DNA of 64,000 nt from an uncultured Muribaculaceae bacterium (GCA_910587475.1 CAJUMR010000001.1:62001-126000), one strand, 5' to 3'. Positions 51,059 through 60,480 are shown, numbered from the stretch's first letter. Notes: generated by a model not told the origin, from the letters alone. A program made the numbers and translations.

Positions 51059-52710
51059 TAAGGTCACTGCATATCAGCAATTATGCCTTGATATCTCAAA
51101 TTGATATCGATTTCACCAAAGGTCTCAATATCATAACTGGTGAGACCGGTGCAGGTAAATCCATTATGTTGGGGGCATTGAGCATGATCCTCGGAGCTCG
51201 TGCAGAAGCCAAGGTTATTACGGATGCGTCACGCAAATCTGTTGTAGAAGTAGAGTTTGAAATCGAAAACCACGCTGATTTTGATGCGTTTTTCTCTGAA
51301 AACGATCTTGACGCTGATGGTTCCCGTGTCATATTGCGACGCGAATTGTCCCCCAACGGTCGTTCTCGGGCCTTTATCAATGATTCGCCGGTCAACCTCT
51401 CTCAGTTGCGGGAACTTGCCATAAGGCTTGTTGATATTCATTCGCAGCATCAGAATTTACTTCTGGCCGACGCTGAATATCAGCTTCATATCATCGATAG
51501 CTTGTCGGGCAATGAGCCGCTGCTTGAGCAGTACAAAGTCGCATATGCCGAGTATCAGCGTTTGCTGAAACGTTACTCCGAGACTCGCGATATGATCAGA
51601 CGCGGGCGCGATGAAGCAGATTTTCTTTCATATCAGTTGAACGAACTCAATGAGTTGGATCTCAGAAAGGGTGAAGAAGCCGAACTTGAAGCCGAACGCG
51701 ACCTTCTTGCCGGGATGACAGACATCAAGTTGAACATTTCCGAAGCTATCGCTCCGATGCGAGGCGACGAGAACGTTGTGACGGCCTTGGAAAATTCGGT
51801 CGATGCCTTGCGTGAACTGTCCGAAAACATTCCCGACGCCGACAGTCTGGCGTCGCGTCTCGACGCTGCTCTCATTGAAATCAGAGACATCGCATCTTCT
51901 CTCGATAACTACAACGACGAATACAATGCCGATCCTGAGCGACTCGACGACATTGAAAATCGTCTGAGCAAAATATATTCGCTCGAAACAAAACACCATG
52001 TAGATTCCGGTGATGGTCTGATAGATCTTCGTGAACGCCTTGCACGACAGCTTGAAATGCTTGACAACGGCGATGAAATGTTGGCACAGCTTGAAAGTGA
52101 TGCAAGGGCGGCAAAAAAGAATGCTGTCATCATTGCGAGGAAAATTTCTGAAGCCAGGCAGAGTTGCGCTGTGGCATTTGCTGCCGAGCTCAAAGAAGTG
52201 GCCGAACCGTTGGGCATGAAAAACCTGCGATGTGAAATCGCCGTGACAACAGGCAAGCTGAATCATTTCGGCATCGATCAGGTCGAATTTCTCTTTGCGT
52301 TCAATAAGAATCAGGGGTTGCTGCCGGTCGGACAGACTGCGTCTGGCGGCGAAATATCGCGTCTTATGTTGGCGATCAAAGCCATTGTCGGCCAGAAAAT
52401 GCACCTTCCTTCGATTATCTTCGATGAGATAGACACAGGTGTCTCAGGTGAAGTTGCCTCAAAAATGGGTGAACTGATGCAGTCGCTTGCCGAAAGAATA
52501 CAGGTAATCACCATCACCCACTTGCCTCAGGTCGCAGCCAAAGGTCGCTCTCACTTCAAAGTCTATAAGCAGGACAACGACAATTCAACGACCACTCTTG
52601 TCAGGCCGCTTAATGATGATGAACGTGTAGCCGAAATCGCCTTGATGTTGAGTGGAAGCACTGATAATCAAGCGGCAGTGGCAGCTGCCAGGTCATTGTT
52701 CGATCAATAA
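51055..52710 (+). CDS. recN: DNA repair protein RecN
   Basis: A 551-residue SMC-like ATPase acting at double-strand breaks. Walker A ITGETGAGKSIMLGAL (about 28-43), a long central coiled coil (about 155-370, rich in Glu/Leu/Arg), the signature segment TASGGEISRLMLAIK and Walker B IIFDEIDTGVSGEVA, with ITHLPQVAAKG after it, are visible. It begins in the stop codon of the DUF4835 gene. No operator is evident. Confidence 0.95.
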   Translation: MIRSLHISNYALISQIDIDFTKGLNIITGETGAGKSIMLGALSMILGARAEAKVITDASRKSVVEVEFEIENHADFDAFFSENDLDADGSRVILRRELSPNGRSRAFINDSPVNLSQLRELAIRLVDIHSQHQNLLLADAEYQLHIIDSLSGNEPLLEQYKVAYAEYQRLLKRYSETRDMIRRGRDEADFLSYQLNELNELDLRKGEEAELEAERDLLAGMTDIKLNISEAIAPMRGDENVVTALENSVDALRELSENIPDADSLASRLDAALIEIRDIASSLDNYNDEYNADPERLDDIENRLSKIYSLETKHHVDSGDGLIDLRERLARQLEMLDNGDEMLAQLESDARAAKKNAVIIARKISEARQSCAVAFAAELKEVAEPLGMKNLRCEIAVTTGKLNHFGIDQVEFLFAFNKNQGLLPVGQTASGGEISRLMLAIKAIVGQKMHLPSIIFDEIDTGVSGEVASKMGELMQSLAERIQVITITHLPQVAAKGRSHFKVYKQDNDNSTTTLVRPLNDDERVAEIALMLSGSTDNQAAVAAARSLFDQ

Positions 52711-52739
52711 AAAATAATAACATTTCATATATAAGAATC

Positions 52740-53495
52740 ATGGATGCAAACGAATATATATTTGGCCTTCACGCCGTAATCGAAGCAATTGAAGCCGGAC
52801 GCGACATCGATAAAATTTTAGTAAAAAAAGATCTCCACAGCGAAATGGCTGTGCGCTTACACGATCTTGCGCGCTCTTACAGTATACCGATGCAGCGTGT
52901 CCCGGTAGAGAAACTCAACCGCATTACTCGCAAAAATCATCAGGGTGTGATAGCGTTGCTGTCTGCTGTGCCTTATCAGAAACTGGAGCATATCGTGCCT
53001 ATGCTGTACGAAGACGGCATCCAGCCATTTATGCTTTTGCTCGATGGTGTGACAGATGTGCGTAATTTTGGCGGTATGGCTCGTTCAGCCGAATGTTGCG
53101 GCGTCAATGCCATCGTTATACCCGAACGTGGAAGTGTCACTGTCAATGCCGACGCTGTTAAGACATCGGCAGGAGCGCTTCACTATCTGCCGGTATGCCG
53201 CGAGCGAAATCTCTATGAGGCTGTGAGATTCCTCAAGGACAACGGATATCAGATTGTTGCTGCCACAGAAAAATCCGACATGAATTATACCCGTGGCAAT
53301 TACACCGGACCGGTTGCTATCGTTATGGGCGCCGAGGATTGCGGCATATCTCAGGATATTCTCAAGCTGTGCGACACCAAAGTTGCCATTCCGATGTTTG
53401 GCCACATTGGCTCATTGAACGTTGGAGTAGCTGCGGCAGTAATGATGTACGAAGTTGTTCGCCAACGTCTTGAAGCCGATCTTGAAGTGATGTGA
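52740..53495 (+). CDS. rlmB: 23S rRNA 2'-O-methyltransferase (RlmB-type SpoU)
   Basis: A 251-residue SPOUT methyltransferase with the N-terminal substrate-binding domain (FGLHAVIEAIEAGRDIDKILVKKDL) and knotted C-terminal domain motifs: LLDGVTDVRNFGGMARSAECCG, IPERGSVTVNADAVKTSAGA, VAIVMGAEDCGIS, VAIPMFGHIGSLNVGVAAAVMMYEV. E. coli RlmB methylates G2251 of 23S rRNA; this assignment follows from motif order. It is the last gene of the co-directional run. Confidence 0.92.
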   Translation: MDANEYIFGLHAVIEAIEAGRDIDKILVKKDLHSEMAVRLHDLARSYSIPMQRVPVEKLNRITRKNHQGVIALLSAVPYQKLEHIVPMLYEDGIQPFMLLLDGVTDVRNFGGMARSAECCGVNAIVIPERGSVTVNADAVKTSAGALHYLPVCRERNLYEAVRFLKDNGYQIVAATEKSDMNYTRGNYTGPVAIVMGAEDCGISQDILKLCDTKVAIPMFGHIGSLNVGVAAAVMMYEVVRQRLEADLEVM

Positions 53496-53508
53496 TAAAA
53501 CAAGAAAA

Positions 53509-53530
53509 GAGGTGCTCTCACGAGTACCTC
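53509..53530 (-). terminator. Hairpin between convergent rlmB and sod genes
   Basis: GAGGTGCTC / GAGTACCTC form a 9-bp stem with one G-T wobble pair and a 4-base loop. On the minus strand TTTTCTTGTTTT follows, so it ends sod transcription; the plus side lacks a T-run. Confidence 0.65.
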
Positions 53531-53613
53531 CCTTCCCATTCATCACATTATGCTTAAATTTAAAGTGCTATCTATACTGTTTTTTCTGTCAGTGTAGCGT
53601 TTGCATTTATTCT

Positions 53614-54192
53614 TTAATATCGGTCTGAGACAAGATCCCAATCGACGATATCCCATAGAGCTTTGAGCGCATCGGCTCGGCGGTTCTGGTAATCGAGGTA
53701 ATAGGCATGTTCCCAGACATCGAATGTCAACAATGGTATCAATCCTGTGCGCAATGGAGAATCTGCATTTTTGCCTTGGGTGATGAACAGTCGTCCGTCT
53801 TCGTCTCGCGACAGCCACACCCAACCTGAGCCGAAAAGTCCGACGCCGGCTTCGACAAATGCTTCTTTGAATTTATCGAATGATCCGAAATCACGGTCAA
53901 TTGCACTTCGCAACTCACCGGTAGGCTCATGCGACGATGGTTTGGGATTGAAAGTGAAGAAATAGAAGATGTGGTTCCAGGCTTGAGAGGCATTGTTGAA
54001 CAATGCTCCTTCCGAATGACGGATTATATCTTCCAGATCCATGTCCTCATACTCTGTCCCTTTGATCAGGCGATTGAGATTGTCAATATAAGCTTTCTCA
54101 TGTTTACCATAGTGGTATTCTATGGTTTCTTTGCTTATCACAGGCTCCAATGCATCTTTTGCGTAGGGTAGTTCTGGTTGTTCGTATTTCAT
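53614..54192 (-). CDS. sodB: Fe/Mn superoxide dismutase
   Basis: A 192-residue SOD that converts superoxide to hydrogen peroxide and oxygen. Metal ligands are His27 (EYHYGKHEKAY), His74 (FNNASQAWNHIFYF), Asp158 and His162 (FDVWEHAYYLDYQNRR). The ASQ and FYFF contexts favour the iron or cambialistic type; metal choice needs biochemical proof. It is monocistronic, with a DtxR-like palindrome beginning 11 bp upstream of the start, consistent with metal-dependent control. Confidence 0.95.
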   Translation of the reverse strand: MKYEQPELPYAKDALEPVISKETIEYHYGKHEKAYIDNLNRLIKGTEYEDMDLEDIIRHSEGALFNNASQAWNHIFYFFTFNPKPSSHEPTGELRSAIDRDFGSFDKFKEAFVEAGVGLFGSGWVWLSRDEDGRLFITQGKNADSPLRTGLIPLLTFDVWEHAYYLDYQNRRADALKALWDIVDWDLVSDRY

Positions 54193-54202
54193 TTCTGTTG
54201 TC

Positions 54203-54227
54203 TTATTAGGTTAGTTTTACCTAATAA
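54203..54227. promoter_or_regulatory. DtxR/IdeR-like operator in front of sod
   Basis: A perfect 9-bp inverted repeat TTATTAGGT / ACCTAATAA with a 7-base centre. The inner 19 bases 54206-54224 match the DtxR/IdeR consensus TTAGGTTAGSCTAACCTWA at 16 positions. It starts 11 bp upstream of the sod ATG. It could bind an iron- or manganese-sensing DtxR-family repressor. Confidence 0.6.
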
Positions 54228-54286
54228 ACGCCACGGACAAACCATAGTTCAGACGAAAGCCTTTTTTAGCATATGTTAAGCTCGCA

Positions 54287-55144
54287 TTACAGCTTTTTGA
54301 TCATTTCAAACTGTCGCGATGAGATATTCAGATTTTTACTTTCGAGAAAGTAGCGTAATGATTCACAGTTCACGTCGACATTGAGTGCTTTAACAATATC
54401 TGCTTTATTGTGGGCCAAAAAATAATCGAAAAGCAGACTGCCGATACCTTCACCTCGGCAATCCTGACTCACGACGATTTGAGTCAAGTCACCCTGTTGT
54501 GGATCATAGGCTATAAATCCGCATAGCTCTCCATTATGCTTCGCAGCTACCACCGATATGGCATCGCCGGCTCTGGAGATAGACTCCTGACTGTTTTGCC
54601 ATGAAGGTGTGAAGTCCGGGGGCAAATCCTTGTAGATCTGTATATTTCCGTCAAGCTGCTCAAGCTCGACATGATCTATCCGACACATCTTTGAGTTTCG
54701 GCTGATGGCAGAACACGCTTGTACATGGCATGTAAACTCACGCACTGTCTCAAATCCCAACCGGCTGTATAGCTTAATCGCTGCCGTATTGTCACTCAGG
54801 ACTTCGAGCAGGTAATTCTCAATGCCTCTTTCAACCAGATATTGTTGCGTTTTGTCAAATATCTGCTTGACGAGACCTTTGCCCCTGTATGATTTCACTG
54901 CTGCTGTCCCGGTATCGTAGGCGGTCAGGTGACCATCATGAAACCCGATTCCATTTAAAATAAAGGCTACGATACGGTCTCCGTCAAACGCCCCGAACGA
55001 ATACTCCGGTTTGAAGCCCCGCCGTTTCAACATGGCTTCGATCTGATCTCGACCGAAATTGACTGCATAATCGGCGAAAGCTTCCATAAATGCCTCGGTT
55101 ATACGTTCCGAAGCTATGGTTTCTAACGATTTGATTTCAATCAT
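54287..55144 (-). CDS. Tandem GNAT acetyltransferase
   Basis: A 285-residue protein with two GNAT-like halves. The first (about 10-140) ends with a GNAT acyl-CoA loop-like motif SYRGKGLVKQIFDKTQQYLVERG and NTAAIKLYSRLGFE. The second (about 185-285) shows SQDCRGEGIGSLLFDYFL. The substrate is unknown. The ATG at 55144 overlaps the uvrA stop by 8 bp; an in-frame start 15 codons earlier would overlap further. Likely transcribed with uvrA. Confidence 0.85.
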   Translation of the reverse strand: MIEIKSLETIASERITEAFMEAFADYAVNFGRDQIEAMLKRRGFKPEYSFGAFDGDRIVAFILNGIGFHDGHLTAYDTGTAAVKSYRGKGLVKQIFDKTQQYLVERGIENYLLEVLSDNTAAIKLYSRLGFETVREFTCHVQACSAISRNSKMCRIDHVELEQLDGNIQIYKDLPPDFTPSWQNSQESISRAGDAISVVAAKHNGELCGFIAYDPQQGDLTQIVVSQDCRGEGIGSLLFDYFLAHNKADIVKALNVDVNCESLRYFLESKNLNISSRQFEMIKKL

Positions 55145-58004
55145 TGTGTGATAATTCTGCGCGTAAGTATGGAGCCGTCGGAGAATCAAGCAGTGCTATT
55201 TGCTCGGGCGTTCCGGTTGCGATTATACACCCTCCGTTCTCACCTCCGCCGGGCCCCATGTCGATTACATGGTCTGCACACTTCACCACGTCGAGATTGT
55301 GTTCTATCACAAGCACAGTGTTGCCTTTGTCGACAAGACGGTTCAAAATACTAAGAAGTGTGTTGACATCGTCGAAATGCAATCCGGTTGTAGGTTCATC
55401 AAGAATGAAAAGCGTGCGGCCGGTATCTTTTTTAGCGAGTTCGGTTGCAAGCTTTACGCGTTGGTTTTCTCCTCCCGAAAGAGTCGATGATGGTTGGCCG
55501 AGCTTGATGTAACCGAGGCCGATTTCTTGGAGAACCTTGATTTTTTTTAGGATTGTAGGAACTCCTGCAAAAAACTCAACGGCCTGATTGATCGTCATAT
55601 CAAGGACATCTGCTATTGATTTTCCCTTGAATCTCACTTCAAGGGTTTCGCGGTTATAGCGTTTGCCTCCGCACACTTCGCAAGGCACCAGCACATCAGG
55701 CAGAAAATTCATCTCGATGGTCTTGTAGCCGTTGCCACCACAAGCTTCACAGCGTCCTCCAGCCACATTGAATGAGAACCGGCCCGGTTTATATCCGCGT
55801 ATCTTTGCTTCCGGCAAAGTTACAAACAGAGAACGGATGTCGGAAAACACACCCGTATAAGTCGCCGGATTGGAGCGCGGCGATCGTCCGAGTGGCGATT
55901 GATCGACTGTTACAACTTTGTCGATATTCTCAATGCCGGTGATTTCGCGGTAGGGCAGTGGTTCCTGATTCGATCTGTAGAAATGCTTGCTCAGTATCGG
56001 TTGCAGGGTCCTGTTGACGAGCGACGACTTGCCGCTGCCCGACACTCCGGACACACAAGTCAGAGTGCCCAGTGGCAGAGTGAAGTCTACATTTCGCAGA
56101 TTATGGCCTGTACATCCCTTCAGCTCAAGAGTTTTGCCAGATCCGCTACGACGTGGAAGCACCGGGTCGATCGACTTCTTTCCGTTGAGATATTGTGCCG
56201 TCAGCGTGTTGCTTTTCAGCATCTCTTCAGGAGTGCCCTGAAACACGACATCGCCTCCTTTCCGTCCTGCACCAGGACCGATATCGATTACATAGTCGGC
56301 CTCAAGCATTATATCTTTGTCGTGCTCGACTACGATGATTGAGTTCGAGGCATCCCTTAGCCGTTTGAGCGACGCTATCAATCGGTGATTGTCGCGCTGG
56401 TGCAGACCGATGCTTGGTTCATCAAGAATGTACAGCACATTGACAAGCTCCGATCCGAGTTGCGTAGCGAGCCTTATTCGTTGGCTTTCGCCTCCCGACA
56501 GTGTTGCCGAGTTGCGGTTGAGTTGCAGATAATCGAGTCCGACATCGACCAGAAATCCGAGACGGCTGCCGATTTCCTTGATGATCTCAGATGCGACAGC
56601 CCGGTCTTTACCATCAAGGCGATCAAGCACAGACCCTGTCCATTGGTGCAATCGTCCGATATCAAGTCTAGTCAGTTCCGCAATATTTTTACCGTCAACA
56701 AAGAAGTGCAACGCTTCGCGGTTAAGACGGTCTCCGTTACACTCCGGACAGACCGTCCGCGAAAAAAATTGTCCGCTCCACTTCTGAGCCGCAGCACCCG
56801 CATCTTCAGATTGCTGCATCTCGATATACTTGACAAGACCTTCGTAGGATGTGAAGTAATTAGTCGTACTAAGGGTCTCATTTTTCAATGCAAGCCGTTC
56901 GTTGGTACCATTGAGAATATCATTGATGCATTCTTCCGGGAGATCTTTGATAGGCGACTTTATCGTATATCCATATTTCTCGCATATGGCAGATATTTGC
57001 CAGAAAATCATTGAATTTTTATATTTTCCCAGAGGAAGTATGCCTCCGTCGTGTATCGACAGCGAATCATCGGGAATGATTTTCGAACGGTCGATAAGAT
57101 TGACATAGCCGAGGCCTTTGCAGCACGGACATGCTCCTTGCGGCGAGTTGAACGAGAAATTATGTGGAGCCGGTTCGCTGTAAGAAATACCCGACACCGG
57201 ATCCATCAGTTTCTGACTGTAATGATATATTTTGTCTGCATCGACGTCGTAGATCATCAGTTGCTTGTCGCCCTGACGCAGCGCATCGCCAACAGTGTCC
57301 TGCAGACGCTTTATGTCCTTGTCGGCCACCTTCAGTCTGTCGACGACAAGTTCGATACTGTGGTTTTTGTAGCGGTCGAGCTTCATGCCCGGAGCTATTT
57401 CAGTCAGCTCTCCATCGACACGCACATTGAGAAAACCTTTTTTTCTCAGGTTTTCAAACAGTTCCTTGTAGTGACCCTTGCGGTTATTGACCAGCGGTGA
57501 CAGTATATAGATTTTCTTACCGTTGAATTTATCAAGAATCAATCCGACAATTTTTTCTTCGGTGTACTTCACCATCTCTTCACCGCTGACATAGCTGCGT
57601 GCTCGGCCGATCCGCGCATACAGCAGGCGGAGGTAGTCATATATCTCTGTAGTTGTGCCGATTGTGCTTCGCGGATTCTTGTTGATCGTTTTCTGCTCGA
57701 TAGCGATGACAGGACTCAGTCCTCCGACATGGTCGACGTCTGGGCGGTCGAGCGATCCGAGCATATTGCGGGCATACGATGAAAATGTCTCGATATAGCG
57801 CCGCTGTCCCTCGGCATATATGGTGTCGAAGGCCAAAGACGATTTTCCACTTCCGCTGAGGCCTGTAACCACAGCCAGTGAATTGTGGGGTATCTCGACA
57901 TCGATATTCTTGAGATTGTTGACACGTGCGCCAATGACACTCAGCGACGTCATGCCCGTGTCAACCGATGAATCTCCTAAAATTTCATTCTTGACTTCTG
58001 ACAT
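55137..58004 (-). CDS. uvrA: UvrABC excinuclease subunit A
   Basis: A 955-residue damage-recognition ATPase. Two ABC ATPase modules are seen: Walker A GLSGSGKSSLAFDT near the N-terminus and GVSGSGKSSLVNRT (about 650-663), with signature motifs LSGGESQRIRLA and LSGGENQRVKLA. Zinc-finger Cys pairs occur in CPCCKGLGY, CPECNGDR and CEACGGNGYKT...CEVCGGKRY. It forms a complex with UvrB (window start). A perfect 18-bp palindrome lies in the 25-bp gap upstream. Confidence 0.97.
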   Translation of the reverse strand: MSEVKNEILGDSSVDTGMTSLSVIGARVNNLKNIDVEIPHNSLAVVTGLSGSGKSSLAFDTIYAEGQRRYIETFSSYARNMLGSLDRPDVDHVGGLSPVIAIEQKTINKNPRSTIGTTTEIYDYLRLLYARIGRARSYVSGEEMVKYTEEKIVGLILDKFNGKKIYILSPLVNNRKGHYKELFENLRKKGFLNVRVDGELTEIAPGMKLDRYKNHSIELVVDRLKVADKDIKRLQDTVGDALRQGDKQLMIYDVDADKIYHYSQKLMDPVSGISYSEPAPHNFSFNSPQGACPCCKGLGYVNLIDRSKIIPDDSLSIHDGGILPLGKYKNSMIFWQISAICEKYGYTIKSPIKDLPEECINDILNGTNERLALKNETLSTTNYFTSYEGLVKYIEMQQSEDAGAAAQKWSGQFFSRTVCPECNGDRLNREALHFFVDGKNIAELTRLDIGRLHQWTGSVLDRLDGKDRAVASEIIKEIGSRLGFLVDVGLDYLQLNRNSATLSGGESQRIRLATQLGSELVNVLYILDEPSIGLHQRDNHRLIASLKRLRDASNSIIVVEHDKDIMLEADYVIDIGPGAGRKGGDVVFQGTPEEMLKSNTLTAQYLNGKKSIDPVLPRRSGSGKTLELKGCTGHNLRNVDFTLPLGTLTCVSGVSGSGKSSLVNRTLQPILSKHFYRSNQEPLPYREITGIENIDKVVTVDQSPLGRSPRSNPATYTGVFSDIRSLFVTLPEAKIRGYKPGRFSFNVAGGRCEACGGNGYKTIEMNFLPDVLVPCEVCGGKRYNRETLEVRFKGKSIADVLDMTINQAVEFFAGVPTILKKIKVLQEIGLGYIKLGQPSSTLSGGENQRVKLATELAKKDTGRTLFILDEPTTGLHFDDVNTLLSILNRLVDKGNTVLVIEHNLDVVKCADHVIDMGPGGGENGGCIIATGTPEQIALLDSPTAPYLRAELSHND

Positions 58005-58009
58005 GAATG

Positions 58010-58027
58010 TAATATAACGTTATATTA
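58010..58027. promoter_or_regulatory. Perfect 18-bp palindrome upstream of uvrA
   Basis: TAATATAACGTTATATTA, 5 bp before the uvrA ATG and 2 bp after the upstream stop. It is fully symmetric and AT-rich. A dimeric repressor site is possible. No T-run follows to make it a terminator. Confidence 0.5.
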
Positions 58028-58029
58028 GA

Positions 58030-58998
58030 TCATTTAACCCAAGCCTTGTTATAGACTGTCTTAGCCTGATTAGACCGATAGGACGCTTCTTTTTTGGGTA
58101 CCTTCACCTGATATGTCTTGCCGGCCTTGTTGGTCAAGGATCTTGCCCTGATCCATGGATTTTCTTCTTTGAGCTGGGCATAGCTGATACCATGCTGCTG
58201 AGCCCATGTAGCCCAATCCTCGACCGGTCCCGACACTTCTACGATATCGCAGTCGACATTTCTGTACAATTGGTTGGCATCGAGCTGATAACCATATGCC
58301 GAAGGATTTTCCATGATGGCTTTTATAGCCATGATGCGGAACACATAACGCGATGTTTCATCGTTGAGATACAGATCAAAAGAATTGTCAGACAGCTGTT
58401 TCTCCAACTCTCCTGATATGCGGCCCATCCCGGCGTTGTACGATGCCATCACAGTTGGCCAGTCACCATACTTTTCAAATGCTTTCTTCAAGTAGCGGCA
58501 GGTTGCTTCAGTAGCTTTTTCTACGTTGTAGCGCTCATCCACCTCATCGGTGACTTCGAGACCGTATTGTTTGCCCGTAGCCGGTATGAACTGCCACATA
58601 CCGGCTGCTTTGGCCGGTGAGTAGGCGCGGGGATTAAGAGTGCTCTCTGCACACGCAAGATAGATCACATCGGCCGGAATTCCATTGGCTTTCAATATTG
58701 GAGCCATCACCGGAAAATACTTGTTGGCTCGTTTCAGCATCAGCATCACAGAGCCGTGGCTGTAGATCAGAGATGTCAACTCCCGGTCAAAGCGTTCATA
58801 CATATCATTACGGTCGAGATCAACTTTCTTAGAGCAGAAATTGATGTGACTCGGTATCTCCGGACTGTAAACCGGCGAGAAATCATCGCTGCCGCGATGC
58901 TCCGACCGTGGTTCTGCAATTGTTTCAACCGGATGCCAGATGAAAGATGCCGCCACGATCGACGTTGACAATATTATTGTTGACAAAGTTTTTTTCAT
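58030..58998 (-). CDS. MltD-like lytic transglycosylase
   Basis: A 322-residue exported enzyme: signal peptide (about 1-28), an SLT domain (about 95-235) with catalytic Glu118 in LACAESTLNPRAYSPAKAAGMWQFIPATGKQYGL and ASYNAGMGRI, then a C-terminal LysM-like repeat (ISYAQLKEENPWIRARSLTNKAGKTYQVKVP). It cleaves peptidoglycan between MurNAc and GlcNAc to make anhydro ends. It is between the T9SS type B gene and uvrA on the same strand with small gaps. Confidence 0.9.
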   Translation of the reverse strand: MKKTLSTIILSTSIVAASFIWHPVETIAEPRSEHRGSDDFSPVYSPEIPSHINFCSKKVDLDRNDMYERFDRELTSLIYSHGSVMLMLKRANKYFPVMAPILKANGIPADVIYLACAESTLNPRAYSPAKAAGMWQFIPATGKQYGLEVTDEVDERYNVEKATEATCRYLKKAFEKYGDWPTVMASYNAGMGRISGELEKQLSDNSFDLYLNDETSRYVFRIMAIKAIMENPSAYGYQLDANQLYRNVDCDIVEVSGPVEDWATWAQQHGISYAQLKEENPWIRARSLTNKAGKTYQVKVPKKEASYRSNQAKTVYNKAWVK

Positions 58999-59022
58999 CG
59001 TTATTATAATTGAGTTGAGAGG

Positions 59023-60333
59023 TTATTCGGTATAATTACCTGAATTATTAATGGACTTTGACTTGATAATGTTTATATCGCCGCTCAGTTTATAGTCACG
59101 GCCGTCGGCGCCACGGGCTTTGATCACATAGTAATATACACCGGCAGGCACATATTTCCCTTTGTATTTGCCGTCCCAGCCGAGTGCCGGATCGGTAAAC
59201 GAACACATTTCTGTGCCCCAGCGGTTGAATATATGACATTCGAACGATATGATCGATTTATAGCTGACTTTCCACTCATCGTTGACACCGGGAGTGGATT
59301 CCGGCGAGAATGCGTTGGGGCATAGCAGGCTCGATTCGCCGACAGAGACTTCATAGGCAGGACTGTAGTATTCACATTGTCCGTCATCGTTTGCCGCGAA
59401 GAATCGAACATAGGTCGTGCCCTGATCTCTGAACGTGTAATTCAGGTCTGTTTGATTGTATCGGTCGTCGATCGGATCAAAATCGGAATTTCGCGAAAGT
59501 TGCCATTCCATAAATGATGCAGCATCGCTGACCGCAGCCGAAAATGTTATCTCACAAGGAGCAGAGCCGCCGAGAGCCGCTCCGGTCACAGTCTGTTCAT
59601 TGTCGTTGTCGCGTGTCGTCTGTTCTGCCGAAGTTTCTGCGCTGACAGCATACGCTTTCATTACCGGAGTCTCGACTGCGACATCACAATTCCATTCCTT
59701 CATGAAACGGTCGCCCGACAGATTGAAGCCGGTGTCGCATAACGGCGCCTCAACATATACAGTTCTTCCGATATCGGCTAAAGACTCACGCTTGTCAATC
59801 TGACGGTAGACGTTTGCATCGGAGTCATATTCAAGAGTCTTATATGTCACTTCAAAATCTCTGTCGAGAGTTTCTCCGCGACCGTTGATCGAGTAATAGG
59901 TTATTTTCCCTGCATCACCTGAAAATGACAATGCAGTGCGCTGGCAGTCCGAACTCTCCGCATCGACCTCAAAAGAAGTCACGGCAAAGGGATGGTTGTC
60001 ATGATTTACTATCCAGAAATAATGCTGTCGTCCGTCGGCTTCGACGACATAGCCGGCATCTGCCCGGTCAGGGGTGATGCTCTGCGACGTTGACAGCTCC
60101 TCGGCGTATGCTGCACCATTTGTCCCGAATTTCGACCATTTGACAGATGCAGCTCCTTCATATGAAACCGTCAGCCCTGACACATTTCTGACAACATACA
60201 CGGCCTCAAGCCCGGTCGATGACGGAGGTGTCACAGTGATGACCCGATCATTGTTGCCGCTGAATGTCAATTGAGCTTGCATTTGCAGCGATGACGCAGC
60301 GATCACGATTAATATAACGGCGGATGGTTTCAT
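59023..60333 (-). CDS. Secreted protein with T9SS type B (CHU_C) C-terminus
   Basis: A 436-residue protein with a signal peptide (about 1-20), Ig/PKD-like beta domains (about 25-340), and a C-terminal gliding-motility type domain (about 345-425: CPNAFSPESTPGVNDEWKVSYKSIISFECHIFNRWGTEM ... GWDGKYKGKYVPAGVYYYVI). That domain is the type B sorting signal recognised by the type IX secretion system; cargo is delivered to or beyond the outer membrane. The passenger function is unknown. Confidence 0.86.
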   Translation of the reverse strand: MKPSAVILIVIAASSLQMQAQLTFSGNNDRVITVTPPSSTGLEAVYVVRNVSGLTVSYEGAASVKWSKFGTNGAAYAEELSTSQSITPDRADAGYVVEADGRQHYFWIVNHDNHPFAVTSFEVDAESSDCQRTALSFSGDAGKITYYSINGRGETLDRDFEVTYKTLEYDSDANVYRQIDKRESLADIGRTVYVEAPLCDTGFNLSGDRFMKEWNCDVAVETPVMKAYAVSAETSAEQTTRDNDNEQTVTGAALGGSAPCEITFSAAVSDAASFMEWQLSRNSDFDPIDDRYNQTDLNYTFRDQGTTYVRFFAANDDGQCEYYSPAYEVSVGESSLLCPNAFSPESTPGVNDEWKVSYKSIISFECHIFNRWGTEMCSFTDPALGWDGKYKGKYVPAGVYYYVIKARGADGRDYKLSGDINIIKSKSINNSGNYTE

Positions 60334-60357
60334 AGAAGTCTTGATTATTGCTTATTA

Positions 60358-60389
60358 CAAAAGTACATAAAAAAAGCCTCTTTTCCAAC
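60358..60389 (-). promoter_or_regulatory. Promoter for the T9SS type B-mltD-uvrA genes
   Basis: On the minus strand GTTG (60389-60386), 20 bases, TACTTTTG (60365-60358), a good consensus match. The leader to the ATG at 60333 is about 18 bases. Confidence 0.65.
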
Positions 60390-60442
60390 CGATATTAGCC
60401 GTTTAAGCTATTTTTAAGGACGTTTAAGTTCCTGTAGAAAAT

Positions 60443-60480
60443 AAGAGAGACCGCCGGACTTTTAACTGGCGGTCTCTCTT
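60443..60480 (-). terminator. Strong hairpin terminator after the acyl-CoA dehydrogenase gene
   Basis: A 13-bp perfect stem (AAGAGAGACCGCC / GGCGGTCTCTCTT) with a 12-base loop. On the minus strand TTATTTTCT follows. It ends the etfB-etfA-dehydrogenase transcript. Confidence 0.85.

Noticed and set aside
51628..52404. Minus-strand open frame antisense to recN
   Set aside because: recN has intact Walker and signature motifs throughout; the antisense translation has no domain-like order.
58010..58027. Terminator between the lytic transglycosylase gene and uvrA
   Set aside because: All AT stem, no loop and no T-run; uvrA follows at once on the same strand.
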